Origin: Verrucomicrobiaceae bacterium UBA7681
GTDB taxonomy: Bacteria > Verrucomicrobiota > Verrucomicrobiia > Verrucomicrobiales > Verrucomicrobiaceae
Assembly (NCBI GenBank): GCA_002482965.1
Contig: DLGZ01000009.1
Span: forward strand, 53,666-95,408
DNA: 41,743 nt
Reading direction: 5' to 3'
In this document: in pieces, positions 7,256 through 15,581 of the stretch
Numbering within the stretch: position 1 is the stretch's first letter
Layout: every line of letters starts with the position of its first letter
Notes under the pieces: model-generated
What the model saw: the letters and a program-made list of their open reading frames with translations, nothing else
What the model was told of the DNA's origin: nothing
The model's database searches: none
Program-made: the position numbers and the translations under genes

Positions 7256-8362
7256 TCATCCAGCCAATGCCTGCTCTGCTCGCTTTTTGATCCGCTCCGT
7301 CGCCTGGCTGAGCGACTCCAGGACTTCGATCAGGCGGTCCATTTTCTGCAATCCCAGATCCAGTGGTCCACGACGCCGCAGTTCCACGGCTGCCAGATTC
7401 AGCGCCTCAAGGCCTACCTGGTAGAGATCGTCTGTTTTTGCCAGGAGGGGGGAACCTTGTTCTGGATCGAGCACATCGAGCAAAAACTCCGCCATGAAAT
7501 GGGGCTGGTAGGCCAGGAGCAGGTTGCAGCCATAGCGAAACAATTCGTGCCGCAAGGCGCGGAAGTGCTCAGGCATGCCTTGCCTCTCCCATCTGGCGGT
7601 GAGGTGCATCGCTTCGTCCACCTTGTCCGTGGCTTGGATGATCCAGTCATCGGCACGGCTGGTGTCCACCGGGGGTGTCTCAAGCAGCATCGCCACGGCG
7701 CGGCAGAAGATATGGCGAGCTTTCAGGCCTATCTCGGCGGCTTGCAGGGTCAGGTGTTCCGTGGGCTGGCACAAAATCAGGGCCTCCTCCGCCACCTGCA
7801 TGGCTTCCAGCATGCGTGGTGGCGTGATTTCCAGCAGCAGAGCGGCGCGGTTGATCAGCAGGGTTGGTAGAAGCGCTGCATTGACCGGGAGTTTAGCGGT
7901 CACACTCTCCTCGATCACGGTGTTGGCGTGGTCCAGTGACAGCAGCGCGGCGTGCAGGCTCTCGGGCGTCTCTTGCGCACGAAGCGCGAGGGATCGATTC
8001 ATCCATGCCAAGGCCAGCCGACCGCGATACTGCGAGTCTTCTTCCAGCGGGAGCTTCTGAAGGTGGGAAATGGCCTCGTCGAAGCTCTGCACTGCTGCGG
8101 TCAAATCAGCCGGATTTCCCATTCGCGTCTGCACGTCTCCCAGATTCATCCAGCAGGCCGTCAGCAGCCAGCGGAACCATGCGCTCTCCTCAAACGGCAG
8201 TTCACGGCGGATCGCCAGCGCCTGGTCAAAGCAGTTCAAGGCCTCCGGCAGCACGGCGGGATTATTGGCCGAAAGCAGCGCTATGCCACGCTTCATCCAG
8301 ACTTTGGCCACGGCATTGCGGTTGTCAGGGGAGTCTGCTTGAAGGTCTGAAGGAGGGGGCAT
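7256..8362 (-). CDS. TPR-like cytoplasmic protein of unknown function
   Basis: A 368-residue, mostly helical protein when started at the ATG at 8362. The open frame extends further upstream, but that part is Cys-rich, unlike the rest, and crosses the shared control region. Repeated units of tetratricopeptide type are visible: AVAKVWMKRGIALL, ALNCFDQALAIRRELP, AVQSFDEAISHLQKLPLEE and LLSLDHANTVIEES, each pairing helix A with an acidic-basic helix B. No signal peptide or membrane helix is seen. It is divergent from tonB, sharing a 131-base intergenic region with a perfect palindrome, and lies upstream of receptor 2 on the same strand. Its role is unknown; a scaffold or regulatory role in iron uptake is only a guess from position. 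Confidence 0.75.
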   Translation of the reverse strand: MPPPSDLQADSPDNRNAVAKVWMKRGIALLSANNPAVLPEALNCFDQALAIRRELPFEESAWFRWLLTACWMNLGDVQTRMGNPADLTAAVQSFDEAISHLQKLPLEEDSQYRGRLALAWMNRSLALRAQETPESLHAALLSLDHANTVIEESVTAKLPVNAALLPTLLINRAALLLEITPPRMLEAMQVAEEALILCQPTEHLTLQAAEIGLKARHIFCRAVAMLLETPPVDTSRADDWIIQATDKVDEAMHLTARWERQGMPEHFRALRHELFRYGCNLLLAYQPHFMAEFLLDVLDPEQGSPLLAKTDDLYQVGLEALNLAAVELRRRGPLDLGLQKMDRLIEVLESLSQATERIKKRAEQALAG

Positions 8363-8419
8363 TCGGCAGGAGGGTTGTTGACAAGAGAGGCGGAAAGCGC
8401 CGCAAAATGTGAATAGTGA

Positions 8420-8434
8420 TGCGACTGAGTCGCA
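8420..8434. promoter_or_regulatory. perfect 7-1-7 palindrome between tonB and the TPR gene
   Basis: TGCGACT-G-AGTCGCA is a perfect inverted repeat with one central base, the geometry of Fur, Zur and PerR operators. It lies 60 bases upstream of the tonB ATG (8494) and 58 bases upstream of the divergent ATG at 8362. A TTGACA element at 8443-8448 may be the tonB -35 box, but no good -10 was found at 17 bases. A related imperfect site sits in the receptor 1 promoter. Which Fur-family protein binds is not shown. Confidence 0.6.
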
Positions 8435-8493
8435 ATTGCAAGTTGACAGGGGGATCTTACGTATCATTTTCCGCTCCCGTCCCTCCTCGTGCA

Positions 8494-9339
8494 ATGACTT
8501 CCTCAGCACTATCCCACATGCCCTCGATGGCCTATGACCGGCCTAAGCCAAGTTCTGCTGCCGCTGGCTTGCCCGCCGTGTCGGTGATTCGGCGGCGCAG
8601 CGGCCTCTTGAAGGTGGTCATCACCTTGTCTTGGATTGTGGGTATCACCGGGAGTTTCCTGACGGTGGGAGTTATTGGCATGTTTGCCGCCGATTTGCCG
8701 CCTATTCACTTGAAGACGCTGGAGGATCTCGAAGAAACCGAACTGCCCATGGAGGAAACATCCATGGCCGAGTTGATGGCGATGGGTGAAAGTGCCGAGG
8801 ACTCCACTGAAGTCGAACCCGTGGAGCCGGTTGAGATTCCTGAAACCATCGAGATGCCGTTAGAGAATCTGGACCTGCCAGAGATCGCTGAAGCGATGAC
8901 GATGGAAGACGTGTTTTCCATTCCCACCGCGCCGAAGATTGAGAATGCATTGCAGCCCGTTGATCCCGTGATCAAACGCAGGCCTGACCCTGCTCCATCG
9001 CGTCCGCGAGTGGGTCCCGTGGCCAAAAGCAAAGGCACAGGTGCAAGCTCAACGCAGGCAGGGGCCGTAGGCGGCAGCGGCAGCGGTGCTGGCAGCGGCA
9101 AAGGCAAGTTTCCACCGCCTCCCTATCCGGACTTTGCACGCAGCGCAGGCATGCAAGGCACCGTGCGTCTGAGCATCAGTGTGGGCCCTTCGGGAGCCGT
9201 GGAAGGTGTCAGTGTCGTCGGCAGTGCTGGCTTTAGCGCCTTGGATGAGTATGGGGCCTCCTGGGTGCGCCGGAACTGGCATTGGCCCGCAGGTGCGTCT
9301 CATCGCTATACCCTGCCGCTCAGATTCAGTCTGCGCTGA
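8494..9339 (+). CDS. tonB: energy transducer TonB
   Basis: A 281-residue protein spanning the inner membrane and periplasm that passes proton-motive force from ExbB-ExbD to the outer-membrane receptors encoded nearby. From the ATG at 8494: a cytoplasmic N-terminus of about 38 residues, one membrane helix (about 40-66), a strongly acidic Glu/Pro region (about 75-140), a Pro/Arg segment, a Gly/Ser linker (GGSGSGAGSGKG), and a TonB C-terminal domain from about 207 (YPDFARSAGMQGTVRLS). The usual Pro-Lys spacer is largely replaced by acidic sequence. An in-frame ATG at 8416 would put the palindrome inside the gene and is rejected. exbB follows after 47 bases. Confidence 0.9.
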   Translation: MTSSALSHMPSMAYDRPKPSSAAAGLPAVSVIRRRSGLLKVVITLSWIVGITGSFLTVGVIGMFAADLPPIHLKTLEDLEETELPMEETSMAELMAMGESAEDSTEVEPVEPVEIPETIEMPLENLDLPEIAEAMTMEDVFSIPTAPKIENALQPVDPVIKRRPDPAPSRPRVGPVAKSKGTGASSTQAGAVGGSGSGAGSGKGKFPPPPYPDFARSAGMQGTVRLSISVGPSGAVEGVSVVGSAGFSALDEYGASWVRRNWHWPAGASHRYTLPLRFSLR

Positions 9340-9386
9340 AGCTCTTCCTCATCTGCCAATTTAGGTCTCCCATTTTCGTATTTTTC

Positions 9387-10028
9387 ATGCCCATACTCGC
9401 CAACGCCGCCATCGATCTCTTCCACAAAGGTGGACCCATCATGTACCCCATCGCAGTGGTCGCCGTCGTGGCCGTCTGCATCTTCGTGGAGCGTGTGTTC
9501 TGGTGGCTGCGCTTTACCGCCAAACGTTCCATCAAGCAGTTGGATGAAGTGTACGAAAAGCTGGAGGCAGGAGATCTCGCCCAAGCCATTGCGCTTTCGG
9601 CGAAATCCAAGGATCCGGTGGTGCGCATGATTCATCACGGACTCAACCACCGCCATACCAGCATGCAGGGCGCTCTTGAAGTTGCTGCAGGGCAGGAACT
9701 TCGTGATGCAGGCCGCTACCTGAGTGCGATGGACACGATTGTCACTCTCGCGCCGCTGCTTGGTTTGCTGGGAACTGTGACCGGCATCATGGGCAGCTTC
9801 ACCAGCATGGGCAACAGCGAGCTCGCGGTGGAAAAAGTCACGGGCGGCATCGGCGAGGCGCTCATCGCCACCGCCGCGGGTCTGGGCATCGCCATTGGCA
9901 CGCTGGTGCCGATGAACTACTTCCACTCACGCTTGGCAGGCCTGAAGTTTGATCTCGAAGCCGCCGCGAACAATGTGCTGATTCTCGCCGTGCAGCACGG
10001 GTTTGACAAAGTCACACCGAAGGCCTGA
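9387..10028 (+). CDS. exbB: ExbB/TolQ/MotA-family proton channel protein
   Basis: A 213-residue inner-membrane protein forming the proton-channel pentamer with ExbD to energise TonB. Three membrane helices are visible: YPIAVVAVVAVCIFVERVF near the N-terminus, LAPLLGLLGTVTGIMGSF, and ALIATAAGLGIAIGTLVPM; the last two carry the family's conserved small and Thr residues. The large cytoplasmic segment between helices 1 and 2 has the expected size. The start is the ATG at 9387; upstream in-frame codons overlap tonB. The gene lies between tonB and exbD, which favours ExbB over TolQ or MotA. No Shine-Dalgarno sequence precedes it. Confidence 0.92.
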   Translation: MPILANAAIDLFHKGGPIMYPIAVVAVVAVCIFVERVFWWLRFTAKRSIKQLDEVYEKLEAGDLAQAIALSAKSKDPVVRMIHHGLNHRHTSMQGALEVAAGQELRDAGRYLSAMDTIVTLAPLLGLLGTVTGIMGSFTSMGNSELAVEKVTGGIGEALIATAAGLGIAIGTLVPMNYFHSRLAGLKFDLEAAANNVLILAVQHGFDKVTPKA

Positions 10029-10036
10029 TCACCGCC

Positions 10037-10465
10037 GTGAAACTTCATTCGCCATTGCCCGAACGAAAGACGCGGCTGGAAATCATCCCGCTCATTGACG
10101 TGATGTTCTTCCTGCTGGCCTCCTTTATGATGGTCAGCCTCACGATGACCAGGCAGCAGACCATCAAGGTCAACCTGCCGGTCGCCTCGTCGGCCAAGTC
10201 CGACTTCACGCCAGACATGATCAATCTCGCGGTGAATGCCACTGGCGATGTGTTTTTCGACAAGACCCCCGTCATGCTGCCTGAGCTGGATCGCAAACTT
10301 GGGGAACGTTTTGGCAAGGACCCCGCAACGCCTGTTTACATCAGTGCCGATGTGAACACTCGCTACTCGGATCTCGTGAAGGTGCTCGATGCTGCGAAGC
10401 GGGTCGGCTTTACCAAGGTCGCCTTCAACGTCAAACCTGCCAATGCGGCCAAGCCGGCTCCCTGA
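10037..10465 (+). CDS. exbD: ExbD/TolR-family biopolymer transport protein
   Basis: A 142-residue inner-membrane protein with a short cytoplasmic N-terminus, one membrane helix (PLIDVMFFLLASFMMVSL) and a periplasmic domain. The Asp of PLIDVMF is the conserved proton-carrying residue of ExbD/TolR. The start is the GTG at 10037, eight bases after the exbB stop. It works with ExbB as the stator and motor for TonB. The C-terminal tail ends in Pro/Ala-rich residues, and the next gene begins three bases after its stop. Confidence 0.92.
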   Translation: MKLHSPLPERKTRLEIIPLIDVMFFLLASFMMVSLTMTRQQTIKVNLPVASSAKSDFTPDMINLAVNATGDVFFDKTPVMLPELDRKLGERFGKDPATPVYISADVNTRYSDLVKVLDAAKRVGFTKVAFNVKPANAAKPAP

Positions 10466-10468
10466 CCC

Positions 10469-11014
10469 ATGAAGCGTCTGCTCACCACGCTGGTGATTTT
10501 TATCTCTCTCGGACTGTGTGCTGTTTGCCTTGTGCAATGGGAGCGCGAGACGCGCCTGCGTGGCCACATCCTGGATCTCGTCAAACGCCTCGAAGCTGAA
10601 AATGCCATGCGCATTGATGCAGAGCGCAAGGTGCGCGAGTACGAAAAGGAAATCGCCCGGCTGACCGTGCTGCGTGCCGAGATGGAGGCCAAGCTGATCG
10701 AAGTATCCCGCGAGTACAGTCAGCTTTCCGCCGACTCCGTCGCACGCGGCATCACCATCGCGATCTACATGCGTGAGGTGATGCAGATGCAGCGTGGTCT
10801 GGAAGCGACCCAGCTCGCATTTGGCAAAGGCGCGGAAGCTATCAAGGGACACAACAGCGTTGTCACCACGCAGAACAGCGCGATGGAGAAGCAGAACGAG
10901 CTGCTTAAGCAGCTGGTGGATGAGCGCAATGACGCGATCTCCAAGCTCAATGCCCGCACGCGTGAGTTCAACGATCTGGTGGAGAAGTACAACAAGCTGG
11001 CGAAGAGCAAGTGA
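10469..11014 (+). CDS. membrane-anchored coiled-coil protein in the tonB-exbBD operon
   Basis: A 181-residue protein with one N-terminal hydrophobic helix (LLTTLVIFISLGLCAVCLV, about residues 4-22), which may be a membrane anchor or uncleaved signal, then almost entirely charged helical sequence with heptad-like spacing (RLEAENAMRIDAERKVREYE; later NELLKQLVDERNDAISKL). No enzymatic motif is visible and no named family is recognised. It starts three bases after exbD, so it is very likely co-transcribed and perhaps translationally coupled. The anchor should leave the coiled coil in the periplasm, parallel to ExbD and TonB. A spacer, stator-extension or peptidoglycan-contact role is conceivable but unproven. 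Confidence 0.85.
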   Translation: MKRLLTTLVIFISLGLCAVCLVQWERETRLRGHILDLVKRLEAENAMRIDAERKVREYEKEIARLTVLRAEMEAKLIEVSREYSQLSADSVARGITIAIYMREVMQMQRGLEATQLAFGKGAEAIKGHNSVVTTQNSAMEKQNELLKQLVDERNDAISKLNARTREFNDLVEKYNKLAKSK

Positions 11015-11059
11015 TCCGTGCTTGCCATTCCGGCCCGGCTGCGAAAGACTCGCGGCCGC

Positions 11060-12340
11060 ATGAGCCAACCAGCCACTCTTGAAATTACCCGTCTGCGCGA
11101 CTTGTCGCCGCAGCAACGCCGTTCCGGACTCGCCGCATGGCTGGGCTGGATGTTTGACGGCCTTGACATGCATCTCTACACGCTGGTCGCGACGGCATTC
11201 GTGGCGCAGCTCATGCTGGTGCCGGAGAGCGATCCCACGGTGGGCATGCATGGTTCCATCATCCAGGCGGCGTTTCTGGTCGGCTGGGCGGTCGGCGGGG
11301 CGTTCTTTGGCCGCATTGGCGATGTGCTGGGCCGCAGCCGCGCACTGACGCTCACCATTCTGACCTATGCATGCTTCACGGGGCTGTCGTTCTTTGCGCA
11401 GACCTGGTGGCATCTCATGATCTTCCGCTTTCTCGCGGCGCTAGGCATCGGTGGTGAGTGGGCAGTGGGTGCATCGCTGCTGTCCGAAACGTGGCCGAAG
11501 AAATGGAGGCCATGGATTGCCGCCACACTGCAAAGCGCGGTGAACTGCGGAGTGCTGCTGGCATGCTTTGCGGGCTACCTGCTCGCAGGTCAGGAGCCGC
11601 GCTACATCTTCCTCATCGGCATTCTGCCTGCACTGATCACGCTGTGGATTCGCAAGGCAGTGCCCGAGACCGAAGAGTGGACGGAAGCGCGCAAGGGTCA
11701 GGAGGTGCCGAAAATCAGCGCGTTGTTCAGTCCTGCGGTGCGGGGTGTGACGTGGCGTGTGATGCTGATCTGCGCGGTCTCACTCACGGCGCACTGGACC
11801 TTTCTGTTCTGGCAGCAGAAGCATGTGCTGAGCCTCGCAGAGATCGCATCGCTCGACAAATCCGGGAAGGATGCTGCTGTCGTGACGGGGCTGATGTGGA
11901 TCATGTTTGGCTCACTGATTGGCAACTACATTGCCGGCGGCCTCGCGAAGCTGTTCGGCTATCGCAACACTATTGTCGGCATGATGCTCGCCTACTTTGC
12001 CATCATGTATCTTTCCTTTTCGCAGGAGTGGAGCTGGGAGGCCACGAAGTGGCAGTTCGCTGTCATCGGTGCCTGCCAGGGGGTGTTTGGCCTCTTCACC
12101 ATGTGCCTGCCGCCGCTCTTTCCCGTGCTGCTGCGCACCACCGGTTCCGGCTTCTGCTACAACATCGGCCGCATCGTTGCTGCGGCTGGCACGGTGTTCT
12201 TCGGCATTTTTGTGAAGGTGGGGGACTTCCGCACTGCGCTGCTGTACGCCGGCTTCCTCTTTGTGCCATCCGCCGCTGTGGCGATGATGCTGCCGTCTGA
12301 GCCGGAGCAAGCTGATGGCACTGCGAGTGCGTTGGAGTGA
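11060..12340 (+). CDS. MFS transporter
   Basis: A 426-residue inner-membrane permease of the Major Facilitator Superfamily, close in style to the sugar/aromatic-acid proton symporter groups. The first helix has WMFDGLDMHLYTLV; the loop 2-3 signature reads GRIGDVLGRSRAL; helix 4-5 has LGIGGEWAVGASLLSE. About twelve hydrophobic segments are visible. The ATG at 11060 is preferred over a GTG at 11018 because it directly precedes the usual N-terminal region. It follows the coiled-coil gene by 45 bases on the same strand and may belong to the tonB operon; uptake of a siderophore or its breakdown product is possible, but the substrate cannot be read. It converges with the kinase gene, with only 10 bases between their stops. 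Confidence 0.88.
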   Translation: MSQPATLEITRLRDLSPQQRRSGLAAWLGWMFDGLDMHLYTLVATAFVAQLMLVPESDPTVGMHGSIIQAAFLVGWAVGGAFFGRIGDVLGRSRALTLTILTYACFTGLSFFAQTWWHLMIFRFLAALGIGGEWAVGASLLSETWPKKWRPWIAATLQSAVNCGVLLACFAGYLLAGQEPRYIFLIGILPALITLWIRKAVPETEEWTEARKGQEVPKISALFSPAVRGVTWRVMLICAVSLTAHWTFLFWQQKHVLSLAEIASLDKSGKDAAVVTGLMWIMFGSLIGNYIAGGLAKLFGYRNTIVGMMLAYFAIMYLSFSQEWSWEATKWQFAVIGACQGVFGLFTMCLPPLFPVLLRTTGSGFCYNIGRIVAAAGTVFFGIFVKVGDFRTALLYAGFLFVPSAAVAMMLPSEPEQADGTASALE

Positions 12341-12350
12341 TTGAGACAAG

Positions 12351-15300
12351 TCACTTCGAATCCTTCGGGAACTGAAGCTCCCAGATCCGTGCAGTGCCTG
12401 CGGTGTCGCAACTGGAGAAGCGGCTGCCGGATGGGCTGAAGTGGAGGGCGTCGGGCTCATGGGCAGAGGCGCGGATTTCTTGGATGAGGGTGCCATGACG
12501 GGTATCCCAAAAGCGCACGCTCGCATCGGAGGAGCCGCTGGCGAGAATGGGCCGGGAAGGATGGAAGACAAGGGCAGTGATGGGGCCGTCATGGGCGCGG
12601 AACTCATGGATGATGGCCAGCGTCTTGGCGTCGCGGATGCGGATGTGCTTATCGTCACCGCCTTCAGCGAAGACACTCAGATCCGCCGAGACGGCGAGGC
12701 GCTCCATAGCGCAGGTGCCGGGGATGCGCTGAATCATGCGGCCGGTGGTCACATCCCACACCACAATGAAGTCACTGCTGCCTCGCTGACTGTGATCAGT
12801 GAAACCCACGCCGACGAGGCGCTCAGGAGTGAGCCAGCCAATATCGCGAAACTGTTTAAAATCCTTCGTTTCGCAGGGGGGAAGGATGCGGCCGGTGGCG
12901 GATTCGATGGTGGTGATGGAAATGTTGGCATCAAGGCTGACGACGTATCTGGCATCCGGGCTGAAGCGCAGCCAGGAGATGATGGTCTCGGTCGTGACTG
13001 TGCAGGTGGGATCAAAGCCGGAGGCCGACTTATGGAAGACGGACACGAGGGCCTCCGTGCCGCCGTTGGTGCCCACGGCGACCCAGTCCCCCTGAATGCT
13101 CGAGGCACCCCAGATGAGATTTGGGATCTTCAGGCCCGTGGGTGACGGCTGGGAGGTGCCATCGGGATTGAGGAGGAAGGGATGGGAACTGGGGGCAAAG
13201 AGATCTTCGGACCAAAAGACGCTGCTAAAACGGGTGCCGTTGGGGAGGTTCCATTTGGAAGGAAGTGAAGCAGCGGGTGCCCATATCTTGGTCTGGGCAC
13301 CGGAGATCAGGATCTCGCCGGTCAGGGGATGGAAGGCCACGCCTTCGATCTTGCTCGTGCCGCCCATGAGGTTCTGAAGAACCATGCCGGTGTCTGTGTT
13401 CCACACACGGACGCGACGGGCATGATTGGCGAGGGAGGCTGCCCCAACCACTTGTCTGCCATCCGTGCTGACGGCAATGTGGAGATGGGCGACATGGCCG
13501 GAGAGGCGCTGCTCAAAAAGGATCGCGCCATCATCCAGCCGCATGCGGCGTACCACGCCATCATGGCAGCCGATGAACACACTGGCGCCATCGGGAGCGA
13601 GGACGATTTGAGAGGCCTCGGCAGCGAGAGGAGGGTACTCACGAAGGATCTTGCCGGTGGCAATGTCCAGGACGTGAAAGTTGTAGCGGGAACTGGCAAA
13701 GATGTGGCCGGAGGGAAGGAAGGTGCCTTGACGATACTCATGTTCCGCATGCCAGCGTTCCTGGCCAGTGTGGGCATCGAAGAGGGCGAGCCTCAGCACG
13801 TGGCCGATCAGCATCACCTGGCTGCCATCGGCGCTGAATTTGGCGCGGTTCGGCATTGAGAACTCCCACTGGGTGAGAACGGCGCCTGTGTCTGCGTCGT
13901 AGATGGCGATGTTTTTGGACATGAAGCCGCCCACCACGAGACGCTTGCCATCGGCGGAGAAATCCAAGGCACGATACCAGATGTTGTCTTTGTTTTTCTC
14001 GGCAGTGATCGGGATGCGTGACAGCACTTTGCCCGTCCGACCTTCGACCATGACGATCTGCCGCGTTGTCATGGCCACGGCGAAGACGCCTGGGCGTGTG
14101 GGATGTGCAGCAATGCCGCAGCCCTTGCCGTAGCTGGCGTCCAGTGTGGCGACGGAGGTGTCCGTGCGTGCGTTCAGGTAGTGCCAGTCAGTATTGCGCA
14201 AAGTCTCGGGCACCATGTCCAGCGCAGTGCGCATGGGGCCGCTGTCACGCTCATGGTACGCGGCCTCGGCGAGTGAGATGTTGGAAAGGGCCAGGGCATG
14301 GCTGGCATTGTCGCGCTCGTGCAGGGCAACGGTCTCGGCGGCTCTGGCAGCCCGCTCACCGGCCATGACCTTAAGTACAAAGACAAAGCTGAGGAGGAGC
14401 AGGGCGGCGATGGCTGCGGTGCCGGTGCGGTGACGCCGCATGAGGAGCCAGATCTGGCGCAAAGGGCTGGCATTTTCCGCCTGCGTCGCACGGCCGGACT
14501 GGTAGGCCTCGATGTCAGCACTGAGGGCGGTGACGCTGGGGTAGCGGCGTTCGGGCTCATAATTGAGCGCCCGCATCGCCACGGCAGACAGCGCGGTGGG
14601 GACACGCCCACCACGGATGTGTGGGAGCGGCTTGAAGCCAGGATCCGCCTGCAAAGCCAGGGGGGACACGAGGTTGCTGTTGATGACCTTCTGCAGTACC
14701 TCGGCCACGGTTTTTCCCTCCACAGGACGCCGCAGCAGAAGGATCGCGTACAGCATTGCGCCCAGGGAATAGACGTCGGAGCGCTGGTCGAGGGTGCGCA
14801 TGCCGCCCTGCGCCTGCTCAGGAGACATGTAGTGTGGCGTGCCCAGAACGGCACCATGGAGGGTGACGTCTCCCTTGAAGGCGGGCGTGCTGGTGGCCAC
14901 GTCCTCAGCGGGATCATCTTCAGCGGGCGCGCCCGTGCGCCGCTTCGCCAGCCCCCAGTCCATGACCAACACCTCACCGAACTCGCCCACCATCACGTTG
15001 GCGGGTTTCAAATCGCGGTGCAGCACGTCCTTGCTGTGGGCAAAGGCCATGGCATCGCAAACTTTGAGGAAGATGATCAGCAGGCGGTCGAGTGTGTGCT
15101 CACGCAGGGTGTCGGGCTTGCCGTCGCGGAGGTCGTCGAGGATCGCCTGGAGGTTGCGGCCCTTCACCAGCTTCATGGTGTAGAACAGCGGCTCGCCGCC
15201 TTCCCATATGACGTCATGGATCGGCACGATGTTGGGATGCTCCAGCGTCGCCAGCACCTGGGCTTCGCGCAGGAAGCGCTCGCGGATCGCAGGATTGTTC

Positions 15301-15581
15301 TCCGCGTCCAAGGACATCACCTTGGCGGCAACGGTGCGCAGCAGTTTGGTGTCCATCGCCTCCAGAATGCTGCCCATACCGCCCTGGGCGATCTCGTCAC
15401 CAATCACGTAATTGTCCGCCCCGGCAGGCGGGGCGGAGATCGGAGAGGGCGGGAAGTTTTCTGCGGGGAGGGGAGTGGAGGCCATGGCTGCCTTGAAAAT
15501 GACAGGCATTGCATTCTCTCCCGATTGCTGGCGAAATGTTACATGCTCGCCCAGCAAGAGTCTGCGTTTGTCTGCGCTCAC
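12351..15581 (-). CDS. Ser/Thr protein kinase with C-terminal WD40 repeats
   Basis: A 1076-residue protein with a cytoplasmic Hanks-type kinase domain (about residues 58-360), a membrane helix (about 388-406, AIAALLLLSFVFVLKVM) and a long exported WD40-like beta-propeller region (about 475-1076). Kinase motifs: glycine loop IAQGGMGS, K87 (AAKVMS), HRDLKPANV (H188-D190), DWG at 208-210 in place of DFG, and SPEQ at 253. DWG is common in planctomycete and verrucomicrobial kinases, so activity is likely. WD units such as SGSSDASVRFWDT are clear. The GTG start at 15581 overlaps the sigma-factor stop (GTGA), indicating translational coupling; an ATG at 15509 is the alternative start. The propeller probably senses an outside signal or partner and the kinase may control the coupled sigma factor; this is inference. 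Confidence 0.93.
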   Translation of the reverse strand: MSADKRRLLLGEHVTFRQQSGENAMPVIFKAAMASTPLPAENFPPSPISAPPAGADNYVIGDEIAQGGMGSILEAMDTKLLRTVAAKVMSLDAENNPAIRERFLREAQVLATLEHPNIVPIHDVIWEGGEPLFYTMKLVKGRNLQAILDDLRDGKPDTLREHTLDRLLIIFLKVCDAMAFAHSKDVLHRDLKPANVMVGEFGEVLVMDWGLAKRRTGAPAEDDPAEDVATSTPAFKGDVTLHGAVLGTPHYMSPEQAQGGMRTLDQRSDVYSLGAMLYAILLLRRPVEGKTVAEVLQKVINSNLVSPLALQADPGFKPLPHIRGGRVPTALSAVAMRALNYEPERRYPSVTALSADIEAYQSGRATQAENASPLRQIWLLMRRHRTGTAAIAALLLLSFVFVLKVMAGERAARAAETVALHERDNASHALALSNISLAEAAYHERDSGPMRTALDMVPETLRNTDWHYLNARTDTSVATLDASYGKGCGIAAHPTRPGVFAVAMTTRQIVMVEGRTGKVLSRIPITAEKNKDNIWYRALDFSADGKRLVVGGFMSKNIAIYDADTGAVLTQWEFSMPNRAKFSADGSQVMLIGHVLRLALFDAHTGQERWHAEHEYRQGTFLPSGHIFASSRYNFHVLDIATGKILREYPPLAAEASQIVLAPDGASVFIGCHDGVVRRMRLDDGAILFEQRLSGHVAHLHIAVSTDGRQVVGAASLANHARRVRVWNTDTGMVLQNLMGGTSKIEGVAFHPLTGEILISGAQTKIWAPAASLPSKWNLPNGTRFSSVFWSEDLFAPSSHPFLLNPDGTSQPSPTGLKIPNLIWGASSIQGDWVAVGTNGGTEALVSVFHKSASGFDPTCTVTTETIISWLRFSPDARYVVSLDANISITTIESATGRILPPCETKDFKQFRDIGWLTPERLVGVGFTDHSQRGSSDFIVVWDVTTGRMIQRIPGTCAMERLAVSADLSVFAEGGDDKHIRIRDAKTLAIIHEFRAHDGPITALVFHPSRPILASGSSDASVRFWDTRHGTLIQEIRASAHEPDALHFSPSGSRFSSCDTAGTARIWELQFPKDSK

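Noticed and set aside
8416..8493. Upstream extension of tonB
   Set aside because: It would place most of the palindrome and the TTGACA element inside the coding region, and the peptide has no TonB-like features.
9917..11413. Long minus-strand open frame opposite exbB, exbD, the coiled-coil gene and the MFS gene
   Set aside because: It crosses four well-supported plus-strand genes, has no recognisable domain and a His/Arg/Gln-rich composition typical of antisense frames in GC-rich DNA.
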